From NCBI GenBank assembly GCA_964601735.1, contig CAZROO010000010.1, positions 1 through 42,134 on the forward strand: a stretch of 42,134 bases of DNA, written 5' to 3'. The notes beneath the pieces are model-generated. The model made no database searches, had not been told where the DNA came from, and saw nothing but the letters and a program-made list of their open reading frames with translations. Each line of letters begins with the position of its first letter. The first letter of the stretch is position 1. Shown here in pieces: positions 14,279 through 21,206 of the stretch. The position numbers and the translations under genes are program-made. Origin of the DNA: DATAJX01 sp964601735 (GTDB lineage: Bacteria > Pseudomonadota > Alphaproteobacteria > UBA2136 > UBA6156).

Positions 14279-14692
14279 TTACTCTTTGGACTTAGCCTTG
14301 GTTTGCTTTTTGGCAGCAGGTTTCGATTCCTTGCTACCGCCTTTTTTGGAAATGGTATCGAGCACCGTGCCGCTGGCCGTGGCCACACGCACCTTGGCGC
14401 CGTTTTCCAACTTGTAGGAAATGCGGCTGGGCTTGCCGGTCTTGGGATCCTTCAGCATCACGTTGCTGATGGCGAGCGGCAATTCCTTGTTGACCACACC
14501 GGGCTCCTGCTGGCGCGCCATCGCCATGCGGGCGGTGACGTGCTTGCGGACGGTGTTGATGCCTTCGACCAGGACGCGGCCAGTAGCGCTCACCACCTTG
14601 GTGATGCGACCGGATTTTCCTTTATCTTTACCGGCGATAACAATGACTTCATCGCCTTTCTTCAACTTAGTGCTGAATTGTTGGGTAGCCAT
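14279..14692 (-). CDS. rplX: 50S ribosomal protein L24 with basic tail
   Basis: A 137-aa L24. The KOW motif region reads KKGDEVIVIAGKDKGKSGRI. L24 is an assembly initiator near the exit tunnel. The usual length is about 104, so the C-terminal about 30 residues (SKKGGSKESKPAAKKQTKAK and on) are an added Lys-rich tail. The start ATG overlaps the rplN stop codon. Confidence 0.97.
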   Translation of the reverse strand: MATQQFSTKLKKGDEVIVIAGKDKGKSGRITKVVSATGRVLVEGINTVRKHVTARMAMARQQEPGVVNKELPLAISNVMLKDPKTGKPSRISYKLENGAKVRVATASGTVLDTISKKGGSKESKPAAKKQTKAKSKE

Positions 14693-15060
14693 TAGAGAAC
14701 CTCCGGGGCCAGCGAAATAATCTTCATGAACTGCTTGGCGCGGAGTTCACGGGCGATGGGCCCGAAAATACGGGTGCCGATCGGCTCGTTCTTGGTGTCG
14801 ATCAGCACGGCCGCGTTGCGGTCGAAGCGGATGGCGGTGCCGTCCGGGCGCTGGGTTTCCTTGGCACAACGCACAACCACGGCGCGGGCGACGTCGCCCT
14901 TTTTAACCTTGGCGCGCGGAATGGCGTCTTTGATGGACACGATAATCACGTCGCCGATGCGGGCGTAACGGCGCTTGCTGCCGCCCAGCACCTTGACGCA
15001 CATCACCGTGCGGGCGCCGCTGTTATCGGCAACGTCCAGGTAGGTTTCAGTCTGAATCAT
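14692..15060 (-). CDS. rplN: 50S ribosomal protein L14
   Basis: A 122-aa L14, standard length, starting MIQTETYLDVADNSGARTVM and containing KVKKGDVARAVVVRCAKE. It bridges to 16S rRNA at the subunit interface. The stop overlaps the rplX start. Start ATG 15060. Confidence 0.98.
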   Translation of the reverse strand: MIQTETYLDVADNSGARTVMCVKVLGGSKRRYARIGDVIIVSIKDAIPRAKVKKGDVARAVVVRCAKETQRPDGTAIRFDRNAAVLIDTKNEPIGTRIFGPIARELRAKQFMKIISLAPEVL

Positions 15061-15093
15061 GGCTGACCTTTTCCTTTTCTTTCTTCGTTACTC

Positions 15094-15375
15094 TTAAGCC
15101 TGCACGTCGGAGGCGCTGTCGGTCACGACTTCGCCGTAGACTTTCACGCGCTTGTGCAAGGCAAAATGCTTGAGCTTGCTGACCGGCGGGCATTCGATGA
15201 TGTCGACGGTGTCGCCCATTTTGGCTTCGTTGTTGGCGTCATGCGCATGGAACTTGGCGCTGGTACGCAGGGTTTTGCCGTACACCGGGTGCTTGGTGAC
15301 GCGTTCGACCTTGACCACGATGGTCTTGTCGCCCTTGTCGGACACGACGGTGCCGGTGAGAATACGCTTGGGCAT
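15094..15375 (-). CDS. rpsQ: 30S ribosomal protein S17
   Basis: A 93-aa S17 (MPKRILTGTVVSDKGDKTIV) with the OB-fold signature VERVTKHPVYGKTLRTSAKF. It binds 16S rRNA helix 11 and supports assembly. Two bases separate its start from the rpmC stop, so it is coupled to rpmC. Confidence 0.98.
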   Translation of the reverse strand: MPKRILTGTVVSDKGDKTIVVKVERVTKHPVYGKTLRTSAKFHAHDANNEAKMGDTVDIIECPPVSKLKHFALHKRVKVYGEVVTDSASDVQA

Positions 15376-15377
15376 GT

Positions 15378-15578
15378 TTACTTGCTCCCCATGTTGAGCG
15401 CGGTCTTGACGCGCGCGATGGTTTTACGCACCTGGCGCCAACGGGTGGGGCTGGCAAGGGTGCCGGCCGCTTTTTGGAAGCGCAGGTTGAGTTGCTCTTT
15501 GCGCAGGGCGGCCAGCTGGGTTTTCAGCTGGGCTTCGCTCTGGCTCTTGATTTCGCTAAAGTGCTGTTGCTTGGCCAT
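15378..15578 (-). CDS. rpmC: 50S ribosomal protein L29
   Basis: A 66-aa L29 starting MAKQQHFSEIKSQSEAQLK, with the helical core LAALRKEQLNLRFQKAAGTL and SPTRWRQVRKTIARVKT. It lies at the tunnel exit and helps dock chaperones. Start ATG 15578 has GAGAGAAC upstream; upstream frame extension lacks family sequence. Confidence 0.97.
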   Translation of the reverse strand: MAKQQHFSEIKSQSEAQLKTQLAALRKEQLNLRFQKAAGTLASPTRWRQVRKTIARVKTALNMGSK

Positions 15579-15592
15579 TGTGTTCTCTCCGA

Positions 15593-16009
15593 TTACGCGC
15601 CGTGGTGACGGACAACGAATTTGGTCTTCACCGACAGCTTCATGGCTGCCAGGCGGAAGGCTTCGCGCGCGGTGGCTTCCGGCACACCGGCCATTTCGTA
15701 CAGGATTTTGCCGGGCTTGATGCGGCAAACCCAGACTTCGGGCGCGCCCTTACCGGAACCCATGCGGACTTCGGCAGGTTTTTTGGACACCGGAACATCG
15801 GGGAACACGCGCACCCAGACACGGCCGCCACGGGCGACGTAACGGGTCATGGCACGGCGCGCGGCTTCGATTTCACGCGCGGTAATGCGGTTGGGCTCGA
15901 GGGCCTTGAGGCCGAATTCGCCGAAATTCACGTTGGTACCGCCCTTGGCCAGGCCTTTGATGCGGCCTTTATGTGCCTTGCGGTATTTGGTGCGGGCCGG
16001 TTGTAACAT
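15593..16009 (-). CDS. rplP: 50S ribosomal protein L16
   Basis: A 138-aa L16 starting MLQPARTKYRKAHKGRIKGL, with ITAREIEAARRAMTRYVARG and the conserved GSGKGAPEVWVCRIKPGKIL. It helps position A-site tRNA. Normal length and position between rpsC and rpmC. The start follows a GGAAAAC site. Confidence 0.98.
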   Translation of the reverse strand: MLQPARTKYRKAHKGRIKGLAKGGTNVNFGEFGLKALEPNRITAREIEAARRAMTRYVARGGRVWVRVFPDVPVSKKPAEVRMGSGKGAPEVWVCRIKPGKILYEMAGVPEATAREAFRLAAMKLSVKTKFVVRHHGA

Positions 16010-16035
16010 ATCAGTTTTCCTTTATCTCGGCGCGT

Positions 16036-16686
16036 TTACTGGACGTTGCTCGGGTAGTCAATGGCGTACTTCTCGCCCAGGTGAACCCAGACTTGCACGC
16101 CGATGACACCGTACGTGGTGTTGGCTTCGGCAAAACCGTAGTCGATATCGGCACGCAGCTTGTGCATGGGGACCGAACCTTCCTTGTACCATTCGCGGCG
16201 GGCGATTTCGGCGCCACCGAGACGGCCGGAGCATTGGGTTTTGATACCCAGCGCGCCGTTTTGCATGGCGTTTTGCATGCCGCGGCGCATGGCGCGACGG
16301 AACGCGATACGGCGTTCGAGCTGGTCGGCGATGCCTTGGGCAATCAGGTTGGCATCGAGGTCGGGCTTGCGCACTTCGACGATGTTGAGGGACACGTCGG
16401 CGCCGCTGCGGTTCTGGATTTCCTTGCGCAGGGTTTCGATTTCGGCACCCTTTTTACCGATGATGACACCGGGACGCGCGCTGTGGATGTAGACACGGCA
16501 CTTTTTGTTGGGGCGCTCGATGATGACCTTGCTGATGCTGGCGGCCTTGAGGCGGTCCATCAGGAAGGTGCGGATGGCGTTATCTTCGGCGAGCAGCTTG
16601 GGATAATCGTTACCGGCGAACCACATGCTGTCCCAGTTGCGGTTGATGCCGAGGCGCAGACCGATCGGTTTGACTTTTTGACCCAT
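16036..16686 (-). CDS. rpsC: 30S ribosomal protein S3
   Basis: A 216-aa S3 starting MGQKVKPIGLRLGINRNWDS. The KH domain GXXG is seen in ARPGVIIGKKGAEIETLRKE, and the second half has ERRIAFRRAMRRGMQNAMQN. S3 forms the mRNA entry channel with S4 and S5. Three bases separate it from rplV. Confidence 0.98.
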   Translation of the reverse strand: MGQKVKPIGLRLGINRNWDSMWFAGNDYPKLLAEDNAIRTFLMDRLKAASISKVIIERPNKKCRVYIHSARPGVIIGKKGAEIETLRKEIQNRSGADVSLNIVEVRKPDLDANLIAQGIADQLERRIAFRRAMRRGMQNAMQNGALGIKTQCSGRLGGAEIARREWYKEGSVPMHKLRADIDYGFAEANTTYGVIGVQVWVHLGEKYAIDYPSNVQ

Positions 16687-16689
16687 GGG

Positions 16690-17175
16690 TTACTCCTCGC
16701 TCTTCACTTCGGTGGATTCTTGTTTCGGCGCGGCCTTTTTGGCAGAAGCCTTCTTTTCGGCAGGCTTTTTGCCTTCCGCCTTGGCTTCCTTCTTGGCCGG
16801 CTTTTCGGCGGCTTCGGCAACCACGATGGTCAGGTGGCACCAGACCTTAAGCACGCTGGCGGCACGGCCGCGGGCGCGGGCGTGGAAGCGCTTTTGCACC
16901 ATGCCCTTTTCTGCCATGGCGTGGGCGACGACCAGCTTGTCGACGTTCAGGCCGTGGTTGTTTTCGGCGTTGGCGATGGCCGATTGCAGAACCTTTTTGG
17001 CAGGTTCGGCCAGCTTTTTGCGGCAGAAGCTCAGCTCATTGAGGGCCTTTTCGACCTTTTTACCGCGAATCATGGCCAGCACGAGCTGCGCTTTTTGGGC
17101 GCTGCCCTTGACGTTGCGCGCGGTGGCGAAAGCCTGGTTGGCTTCGACCTTACGGGAATTTTGCGTTTGACTCAT
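16690..17175 (-). CDS. rplV: 50S ribosomal protein L22 with Lys/Ala tail
   Basis: A 161-aa L22. The core (ARNVKGSAQKAQLVLAMIRG, then SAIANAENNHGLNVDKLVV and KRFHARARGRAASVLK) is alphaproteobacterial in style; the hairpin loop lines the exit tunnel. About 40 extra C-terminal residues of Lys/Ala/Glu (EKPAKKEAKAEGKKPAEKKA and on) go beyond the usual 110-127 aa. Confidence 0.98.
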   Translation of the reverse strand: MSQTQNSRKVEANQAFATARNVKGSAQKAQLVLAMIRGKKVEKALNELSFCRKKLAEPAKKVLQSAIANAENNHGLNVDKLVVAHAMAEKGMVQKRFHARARGRAASVLKVWCHLTIVVAEAAEKPAKKEAKAEGKKPAEKKASAKKAAPKQESTEVKSEE

Positions 17176-17186
17176 TTAACTATCCC

Positions 17187-17483
17187 TTATTTCTTGCCGG
17201 CTTTGGCATCGTCGGCACCGGCCTTCTTCTCCGGGTGACCGTTGAAGGTGCGGGTGGGCGAAAATTCGCCGAGCTTGTGACCGATCATGTTGTCGGTCAC
17301 CAGCACGGGGATGAACTTGTTGCCGTTGTGGACAGCGAAGGTGAAGCCGACGAAGTCCGGAATGATGGTGCTGCGGCGCGACCAGGTCTTGATGACCTCC
17401 TTGCGCGTGCTGCCAGCCAGTTTGGCGACCTTTTCAACCAGGTTGTGGTCGACAAACGGGCCTTTTTTGATACTGCGAGCCAT
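17187..17483 (-). CDS. rpsS: 30S ribosomal protein S19
   Basis: A 98-aa S19 starting MARSIKKGPFVDHNLVEKVA, with TWSRRSTIIPDFVGFTFAVH and the C-terminal GEFSPTRTFNGH. It forms the 30S head with S13. Normal length. GAGAGGT site precedes ATG 17483. Confidence 0.98.
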   Translation of the reverse strand: MARSIKKGPFVDHNLVEKVAKLAGSTRKEVIKTWSRRSTIIPDFVGFTFAVHNGNKFIPVLVTDNMIGHKLGEFSPTRTFNGHPEKKAGADDAKAGKK

Positions 17484-17501
17484 GTGTGTTTACCTCTCCT
17501 G

Positions 17502-18335
17502 TTACTTCTTGTCGCTGTAGCGGCGCAGAATAAAGCGCGAGCTGGGTTTACGCAGATTACGGGTTTTAAGGCCCTTGGTGCCCTGACCCCACGGGGTGAC
17601 CGGGTGACGGCCGCCCGAGGACTTACCTTCACCACCACCGTGCGGGTGGTCGACCGGGTTCATGACCACACCACGGACGGACGGGCGACGGCCCTTCCAG
17701 CGGCTGCGGCCAGCCTTACCAATTTGGGTGTTCATGTTGTCGGGGTTGGAAACGGTGCCGATGGTGGCCATGCAGGTTTCGTGAACCAGGCGCAGCTCGC
17801 CGCTGGGCAGCTTGAGCTGGATGTACGCGCCATCCTTACCGGCCACCTGAATGGCGGTGCCGGCGCCGCGGCCCATTTGGCCACCGCGCGCGGGCTTGAG
17901 CTCGACGTTGTGAACCATGGTGCCGACCGGGATGTTCTTGAGCGGCAGGGCGTTGCCGGGAGCCACTTCGGCCTGCGGACCGGACATGACGCTCATGTTG
18001 GCCTTGAGGCCCTGGGGCGCCAGAATGTAGCTCTTTTCGCCATCCTTGTACTCGATAAGAGCAATGAACGCGGTGCGGTTCGGGTCGTATTCGAGGCGCA
18101 GCACCTTGGCAGGAACGCCGTGCTTGTTGCGCTTGAAATCGATGAGGCGGTAACGGCGCTTGTGGCCGCCGCCCTTTTGCCAGCTGGTGATACGGCCGGT
18201 GTTGTTACGGCCGCCACTGCCAGTCTTGGACACGGTCAGGCTCTTTTCCGGGGCGCCGTTCCAGAGTTCGGAACGATCGACGGTAATGAGCTGACGCAGG
18301 CCCTTGCTGGTGGGGTTGTAGGTTTTTAAAGCCAT
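17502..18335 (-). CDS. rplB: 50S ribosomal protein L2
   Basis: A 277-aa L2 (MALKTYNPTSKGLRQLITVD) with GRNNTGRITSWQKGGGHKRR and the conserved end (VDHPHGGGEGKSSGGRHPVT), whose His is important for peptidyl transfer-centre structure. Normal length. Order rplW-rplB-rpsS is standard. Confidence 0.98.
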   Translation of the reverse strand: MALKTYNPTSKGLRQLITVDRSELWNGAPEKSLTVSKTGSGGRNNTGRITSWQKGGGHKRRYRLIDFKRNKHGVPAKVLRLEYDPNRTAFIALIEYKDGEKSYILAPQGLKANMSVMSGPQAEVAPGNALPLKNIPVGTMVHNVELKPARGGQMGRGAGTAIQVAGKDGAYIQLKLPSGELRLVHETCMATIGTVSNPDNMNTQIGKAGRSRWKGRRPSVRGVVMNPVDHPHGGGEGKSSGGRHPVTPWGQGTKGLKTRNLRKPSSRFILRRYSDKK

Positions 18336-18353
18336 TATGCTTGCTCCCTTCCC

Positions 18354-18662
18354 TTACTTGACGCCTGCCATCAGGTCGACCGTTTGGCCGTCCTTGAGCT
18401 TGATGTAGGCTTTTTTGACATCGGAGCGGAACACCGTATGGCGACCGCGCACAACCTTGGTTTTGCCCTTTTGGATGAGCGTGTTCACGGTGAGCACTTC
18501 GACACCATAGAGACGTTCAAACGCGGTCTTCAATTCCGGCTTGGTGGCGTCGTTGGCGACCACAAAGCTGAGCCAGTTGCCCATTTTGCTGGTTTTTTCG
18601 GTGACCAGCGGACGGATGAACAAGTTGTACATGCGTTCGGTGGGAGCGGACTTGGTAGCCAT
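18354..18662 (-). CDS. rplW: 50S ribosomal protein L23
   Basis: A 102-aa L23 with the signature RPLVTEKTSKMGNWLSFVV and the C-terminal KKAYIKLKDGQTVDLM. L23 is the docking site for trigger factor and SRP at the tunnel exit. Its start is four bases from the rplD stop, indicating coupling. Confidence 0.97.
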   Translation of the reverse strand: MATKSAPTERMYNLFIRPLVTEKTSKMGNWLSFVVANDATKPELKTAFERLYGVEVLTVNTLIQKGKTKVVRGRHTVFRSDVKKAYIKLKDGQTVDLMAGVK

Positions 18663-18666
18663 TTAA

Positions 18667-19386
18667 TTACTCCTCGCTCTTCTTAGTGGTTTTTTTGGCC
18701 GGGGCCTTCTTAGCCGCAGGCTTTTCGGCCTTGGCTTCCTTGGCCTTGCCGGACTTGCTGGCCGACTTGGTAGCCAGGCGGGCGTTCAGCAATTCGATGG
18801 CCGCCGGGGTCAGCACCAGCTTTTCGTGGCGCAGGATGTCGTAGACATTGGCGCCGTTGGTGGGGATGACCTTCACGTTGGGAATGTTGCGGCTGGCCTT
18901 GTCGAAGTTGGCTTCGAGGCTTTCCACCAGCACCACGGCGCTGCCGACCTTGAGCTTGGCAAAGCTGGCGGCGAGATCCTTGGTTTTGTGGCTCTTGAGG
19001 CTGAGGCTATCGACAACGATAAGGTTGCTGTCCTTCGCCTTGCTGCTCAGGGCCGTTTTGATGGCCAGCGTGCGAACCTGCTTGGGCAGGCTGCTGGAGA
19101 TTTCGTGGTTACGCGGACCGTGCGCGACACCACCACCCACGAACACGCTGGGCGACTTGGCGCCGTGGCGGGCGTGGCCGGTACCCTTTTGGCTGTACAC
19201 CTTTTTCTTGGTGCGGGAAATTTCGCCACGGGTTTTGGTGTGGGCCAGGCCGGCGCGCTGGTTGGTTTGTTGCCAAACCACGGCGCGTTGCAGCAGGTCG
19301 GCACGGATTTCCAGGCCGAACAGGCTTTCCGGCAGGTCGGTGGTGCCGACCTTTTTGCCTTCGAGGTTGAGGATATCAATATTCAT
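18667..19386 (-). CDS. rplD: 50S ribosomal protein L4 with Lys/Ala tail
   Basis: A 239-aa L4. Conserved tunnel-loop sequence is seen (TKTRGEISRTKKKVYSQKGT, GHARHGAKSPSVFVGGGVAH). L4 in gammaproteobacteria represses the S10 operon; whether it does so here is unknown. The C-terminus has about 30 extra Lys/Ala/Pro residues (KAKEAKAEKPAAKKAPAKKT). Two bases separate it from rplC. Confidence 0.98.
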   Translation of the reverse strand: MNIDILNLEGKKVGTTDLPESLFGLEIRADLLQRAVVWQQTNQRAGLAHTKTRGEISRTKKKVYSQKGTGHARHGAKSPSVFVGGGVAHGPRNHEISSSLPKQVRTLAIKTALSSKAKDSNLIVVDSLSLKSHKTKDLAASFAKLKVGSAVVLVESLEANFDKASRNIPNVKVIPTNGANVYDILRHEKLVLTPAAIELLNARLATKSASKSGKAKEAKAEKPAAKKAPAKKTTKKSEE

Positions 19387-19388
19387 GA

Positions 19389-20045
19389 TTAGGCACCTTT
19401 CACAGCGTCACGGACAATCACCCAGCCGCCGTTGAAACCGGCGACGGAGCCCTTGACCAACAGTAAACCTTGTTCGGCATCGACCTGCACCACTTCCAGG
19501 TTTTGGGTGGTGACGGTTTCGACGCCGTAATGACCGGCCATCTTCTTGTTCTTCATCACGCGGCCCGGGTCCTGGCGACCGGCGGTACCACCGATGGAAC
19601 GGTGGGAAATAGACACACCGTGGGTAGCGCGCAGGCCCTTAAAGCCCCAGCGCTTCATGGCGCCGGTAAAACCGCGACCCTTGGTGGTGCCGGTGATGTC
19701 GACCAGTTGCCCGGCCTTGAAGTAGTCGGTTTTGAGCGCAGTACCGACGGCAGGCAGCTCGCCACTCATGCGGAATTCGACCAGCTTTTGCTTGGGCTCG
19801 ATACCGGCCTTGGCGAACACGCCCTTGACGGCCTTGGTTTCGCGCTGGGCCTTTTTGGCAAAGGCGCCGACTTGAATGGCAGTATAGCCGTGCTTGTCTT
19901 GCGTCAGGTGCGCGGTGACCTGGCTATCGGCCACGTGCAGCACGGTAACGGGCACGTGCACGCCGGCTTCGTTGAAAATACGGGTCATGCCCACCTTTTT
20001 GGCCAGCAGGCCGTGGCGGTCGGCAACGCGTTGCTTAATGCTCAT
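19389..20045 (-). CDS. rplC: 50S ribosomal protein L3
   Basis: A 218-aa L3 (MSIKQRVADRHGLLAKKVGM) with the Gln-containing central loop region RATHGVSISHRSIGGTAGRQ near the peptidyl transferase centre. ATG 20045 is chosen because GGGGGAGGGAAC precedes it and family sequence starts there; the frame opens 12 codons earlier. rpsJ ends 16 bp upstream. Confidence 0.98.
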   Translation of the reverse strand: MSIKQRVADRHGLLAKKVGMTRIFNEAGVHVPVTVLHVADSQVTAHLTQDKHGYTAIQVGAFAKKAQRETKAVKGVFAKAGIEPKQKLVEFRMSGELPAVGTALKTDYFKAGQLVDITGTTKGRGFTGAMKRWGFKGLRATHGVSISHRSIGGTAGRQDPGRVMKNKKMAGHYGVETVTTQNLEVVQVDAEQGLLLVKGSVAGFNGGWVIVRDAVKGA

Positions 20046-20061
20046 GTCGTTCCCTCCCCCC

Positions 20062-20373
20062 TTACAGCTTGATTTGGACATCCACGCCCGAAGCCAGGTC
20101 CAGCTTCATCAGCGCGTCGATGGTTTGAGGGGTCGGCTCGAGAATTTCGAGGACGCGCTTATGGGTGCGCATTTCGAAGTGTTCGCGGCTCTTCTTGTCG
20201 ATGTGCGGGCTGCGCAGCACGCAGAAACGCTCGATTTTGGTGGGCAGCGGAATGGGGCCTTGAACCTTGGCGCCGGTGCGCTTGGCGGTTTCGACGATTT
20301 CGAGAGTCGACTTGTCGAGCACGCGGTGGTCGTAGCTCTTGAGGCGGATGCGGATGTTTTGCGCAGCGTCCAT
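20062..20373 (-). CDS. rpsJ: 30S ribosomal protein S10
   Basis: A 103-aa S10 (MDAAQNIRIRLKSYDHRVLD) with TGAKVQGPIPLPTKIERF and the end LMKLDLASGVDVQIKL. S10 is also the NusE transcription antitermination factor. Start ATG 20373 follows AAGGAAGG. It is the first gene of the ribosomal locus, with its own strong promoter. In many alphaproteobacteria tuf precedes rpsJ directly; here tuf is 5.5 kb away on the other strand. Confidence 0.98.
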   Translation of the reverse strand: MDAAQNIRIRLKSYDHRVLDKSTLEIVETAKRTGAKVQGPIPLPTKIERFCVLRSPHIDKKSREHFEMRTHKRVLEILEPTPQTIDALMKLDLASGVDVQIKL

Positions 20374-20437
20374 AATGTAACCTTCCTTTGAGCGTGGCAG
20401 CTTCCCCAGCGCCAGAGGCTCCTTGTTTATGTTCAAC

Positions 20438-20465
20438 GCCACCCCTCAATTCCCTGTGGGGTGGC
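20438..20465 (-). promoter_or_regulatory. Hairpin in the rpsJ leader
   Basis: GCCACCCC / GGGGTGGC perfect 8-bp stem with a 12-base loop in the about 170-base leader of the rpsJ transcript. No U tract follows. It is a candidate site for translational or transcriptional autoregulation, but no L4-binding structure can be recognised by eye. Confidence 0.4.
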
Positions 20466-20549
20466 GATGGTCCGATAGGGGGAAAATTGTCCGGACCGAA
20501 TCTGTTTTCTGTTGGTTTCCCTTAATACTTGGGGCCAACCGATGGGCGC

Positions 20550-20578
20550 GATATAGGGGTGTTTGGAAGGAGTGTCAA
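20550..20578 (-). promoter_or_regulatory. rpsJ (S10 operon) promoter
   Basis: Minus-strand TTGACA (20573-20578), 17-bp spacer, TATATC (20550-20555), in the context CCCTTGACAC ... CCTATATC. This fits the alphaproteobacterial housekeeping form CTTGAC-N17-CTATAT almost exactly. It is about 175 bases upstream of rpsJ. Confidence 0.75.
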
Positions 20579-20652
20579 GGGATTACTTGCAAAAATCGTT
20601 GGGGCGCTTTAAGAAAGAGACTCCATCACAATGCCGACCCCGGGGGATTCCC

Positions 20653-21165
20653 ATGGCAGAAGACAACATCTCGGTTACGTTTTTCAAATTCAAGAACCTG
20701 AACTATGTTGACCTGGCGATAAAATACCCCGCCAAGTTCCACGAATACGCGACGGCAGTCCTTACGGTGGTTGCCCACCGCAACAGGATCAGCAAGCGGT
20801 TTGACAAACTTTCACGCACAACACCGCCTTTAAACAACTACGACCATGAGGCAGCGGATGAATTCTGGCAGCTGGCCAAGGAATTCACCGACAACGGCGC
20901 CAACACCCACATGCATGAACAGAGCGAGATCATCACGGTTCCGCCGCAATCGACCGATGCCTACGTACAGGCCTACCTGGCCAGCGTTGAGGAGATGATG
21001 GCCACTGCGGCCGAGGCCAACCGGAAGCCCTATTGCGTGGAGATATCCAGCCTCATCCACCAGGGTGAGCAATCCTACACCCAATGCGAGTTGCTGGCTT
21101 ACCTTCCTCAACTGGCGCAGCGGGTGTCGCTGCTTCAACCCGACAGCCTTGCCAAGGCTGGTTGA
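20653..21165 (+). CDS. Conserved-looking protein of unknown function (170 aa)
   Basis: A 170-aa protein with sensible composition and a strong terminator directly after it. I start at ATG 20653 (MAEDNISVTFFKFKNLNYVD) after a GGGGGA site; an in-frame ATG 30 codons upstream would overlap the rpsJ promoter. The chain looks alpha-helical and soluble, with no signal peptide. It contains several His (DNGANTHMHEQSE) and two Cys (KPYCVEI, YTQCELL). I do not recognise the family. It lies between the S10 promoter and uvrC, reading towards uvrC. Confidence 0.7.
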   Translation: MAEDNISVTFFKFKNLNYVDLAIKYPAKFHEYATAVLTVVAHRNRISKRFDKLSRTTPPLNNYDHEAADEFWQLAKEFTDNGANTHMHEQSEIITVPPQSTDAYVQAYLASVEEMMATAAEANRKPYCVEISSLIHQGEQSYTQCELLAYLPQLAQRVSLLQPDSLAKAG

Positions 21166-21179
21166 ATAACGATTGCGGA

Positions 21180-21205
21180 GGCCCGGGAAACCGGGCCTTT
21201 TTGCT
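21180..21205. terminator. Terminator between the 170-aa gene and uvrC
   Basis: GGCCCGG-GAAA-CCGGGCC followed by TTTTTGCTTTT on the plus strand. It ends the plus-strand gene and lies at the convergent junction with uvrC (stop at 21207), so it may serve both. Confidence 0.8.
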
Positions 21206-21206
21206 T

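Noticed and set aside
15973..17238. Plus-strand 421-aa frame opposite rpsC-rplV
   Set aside because: Crosses two well-defined ribosomal genes on the other strand; not a gene.
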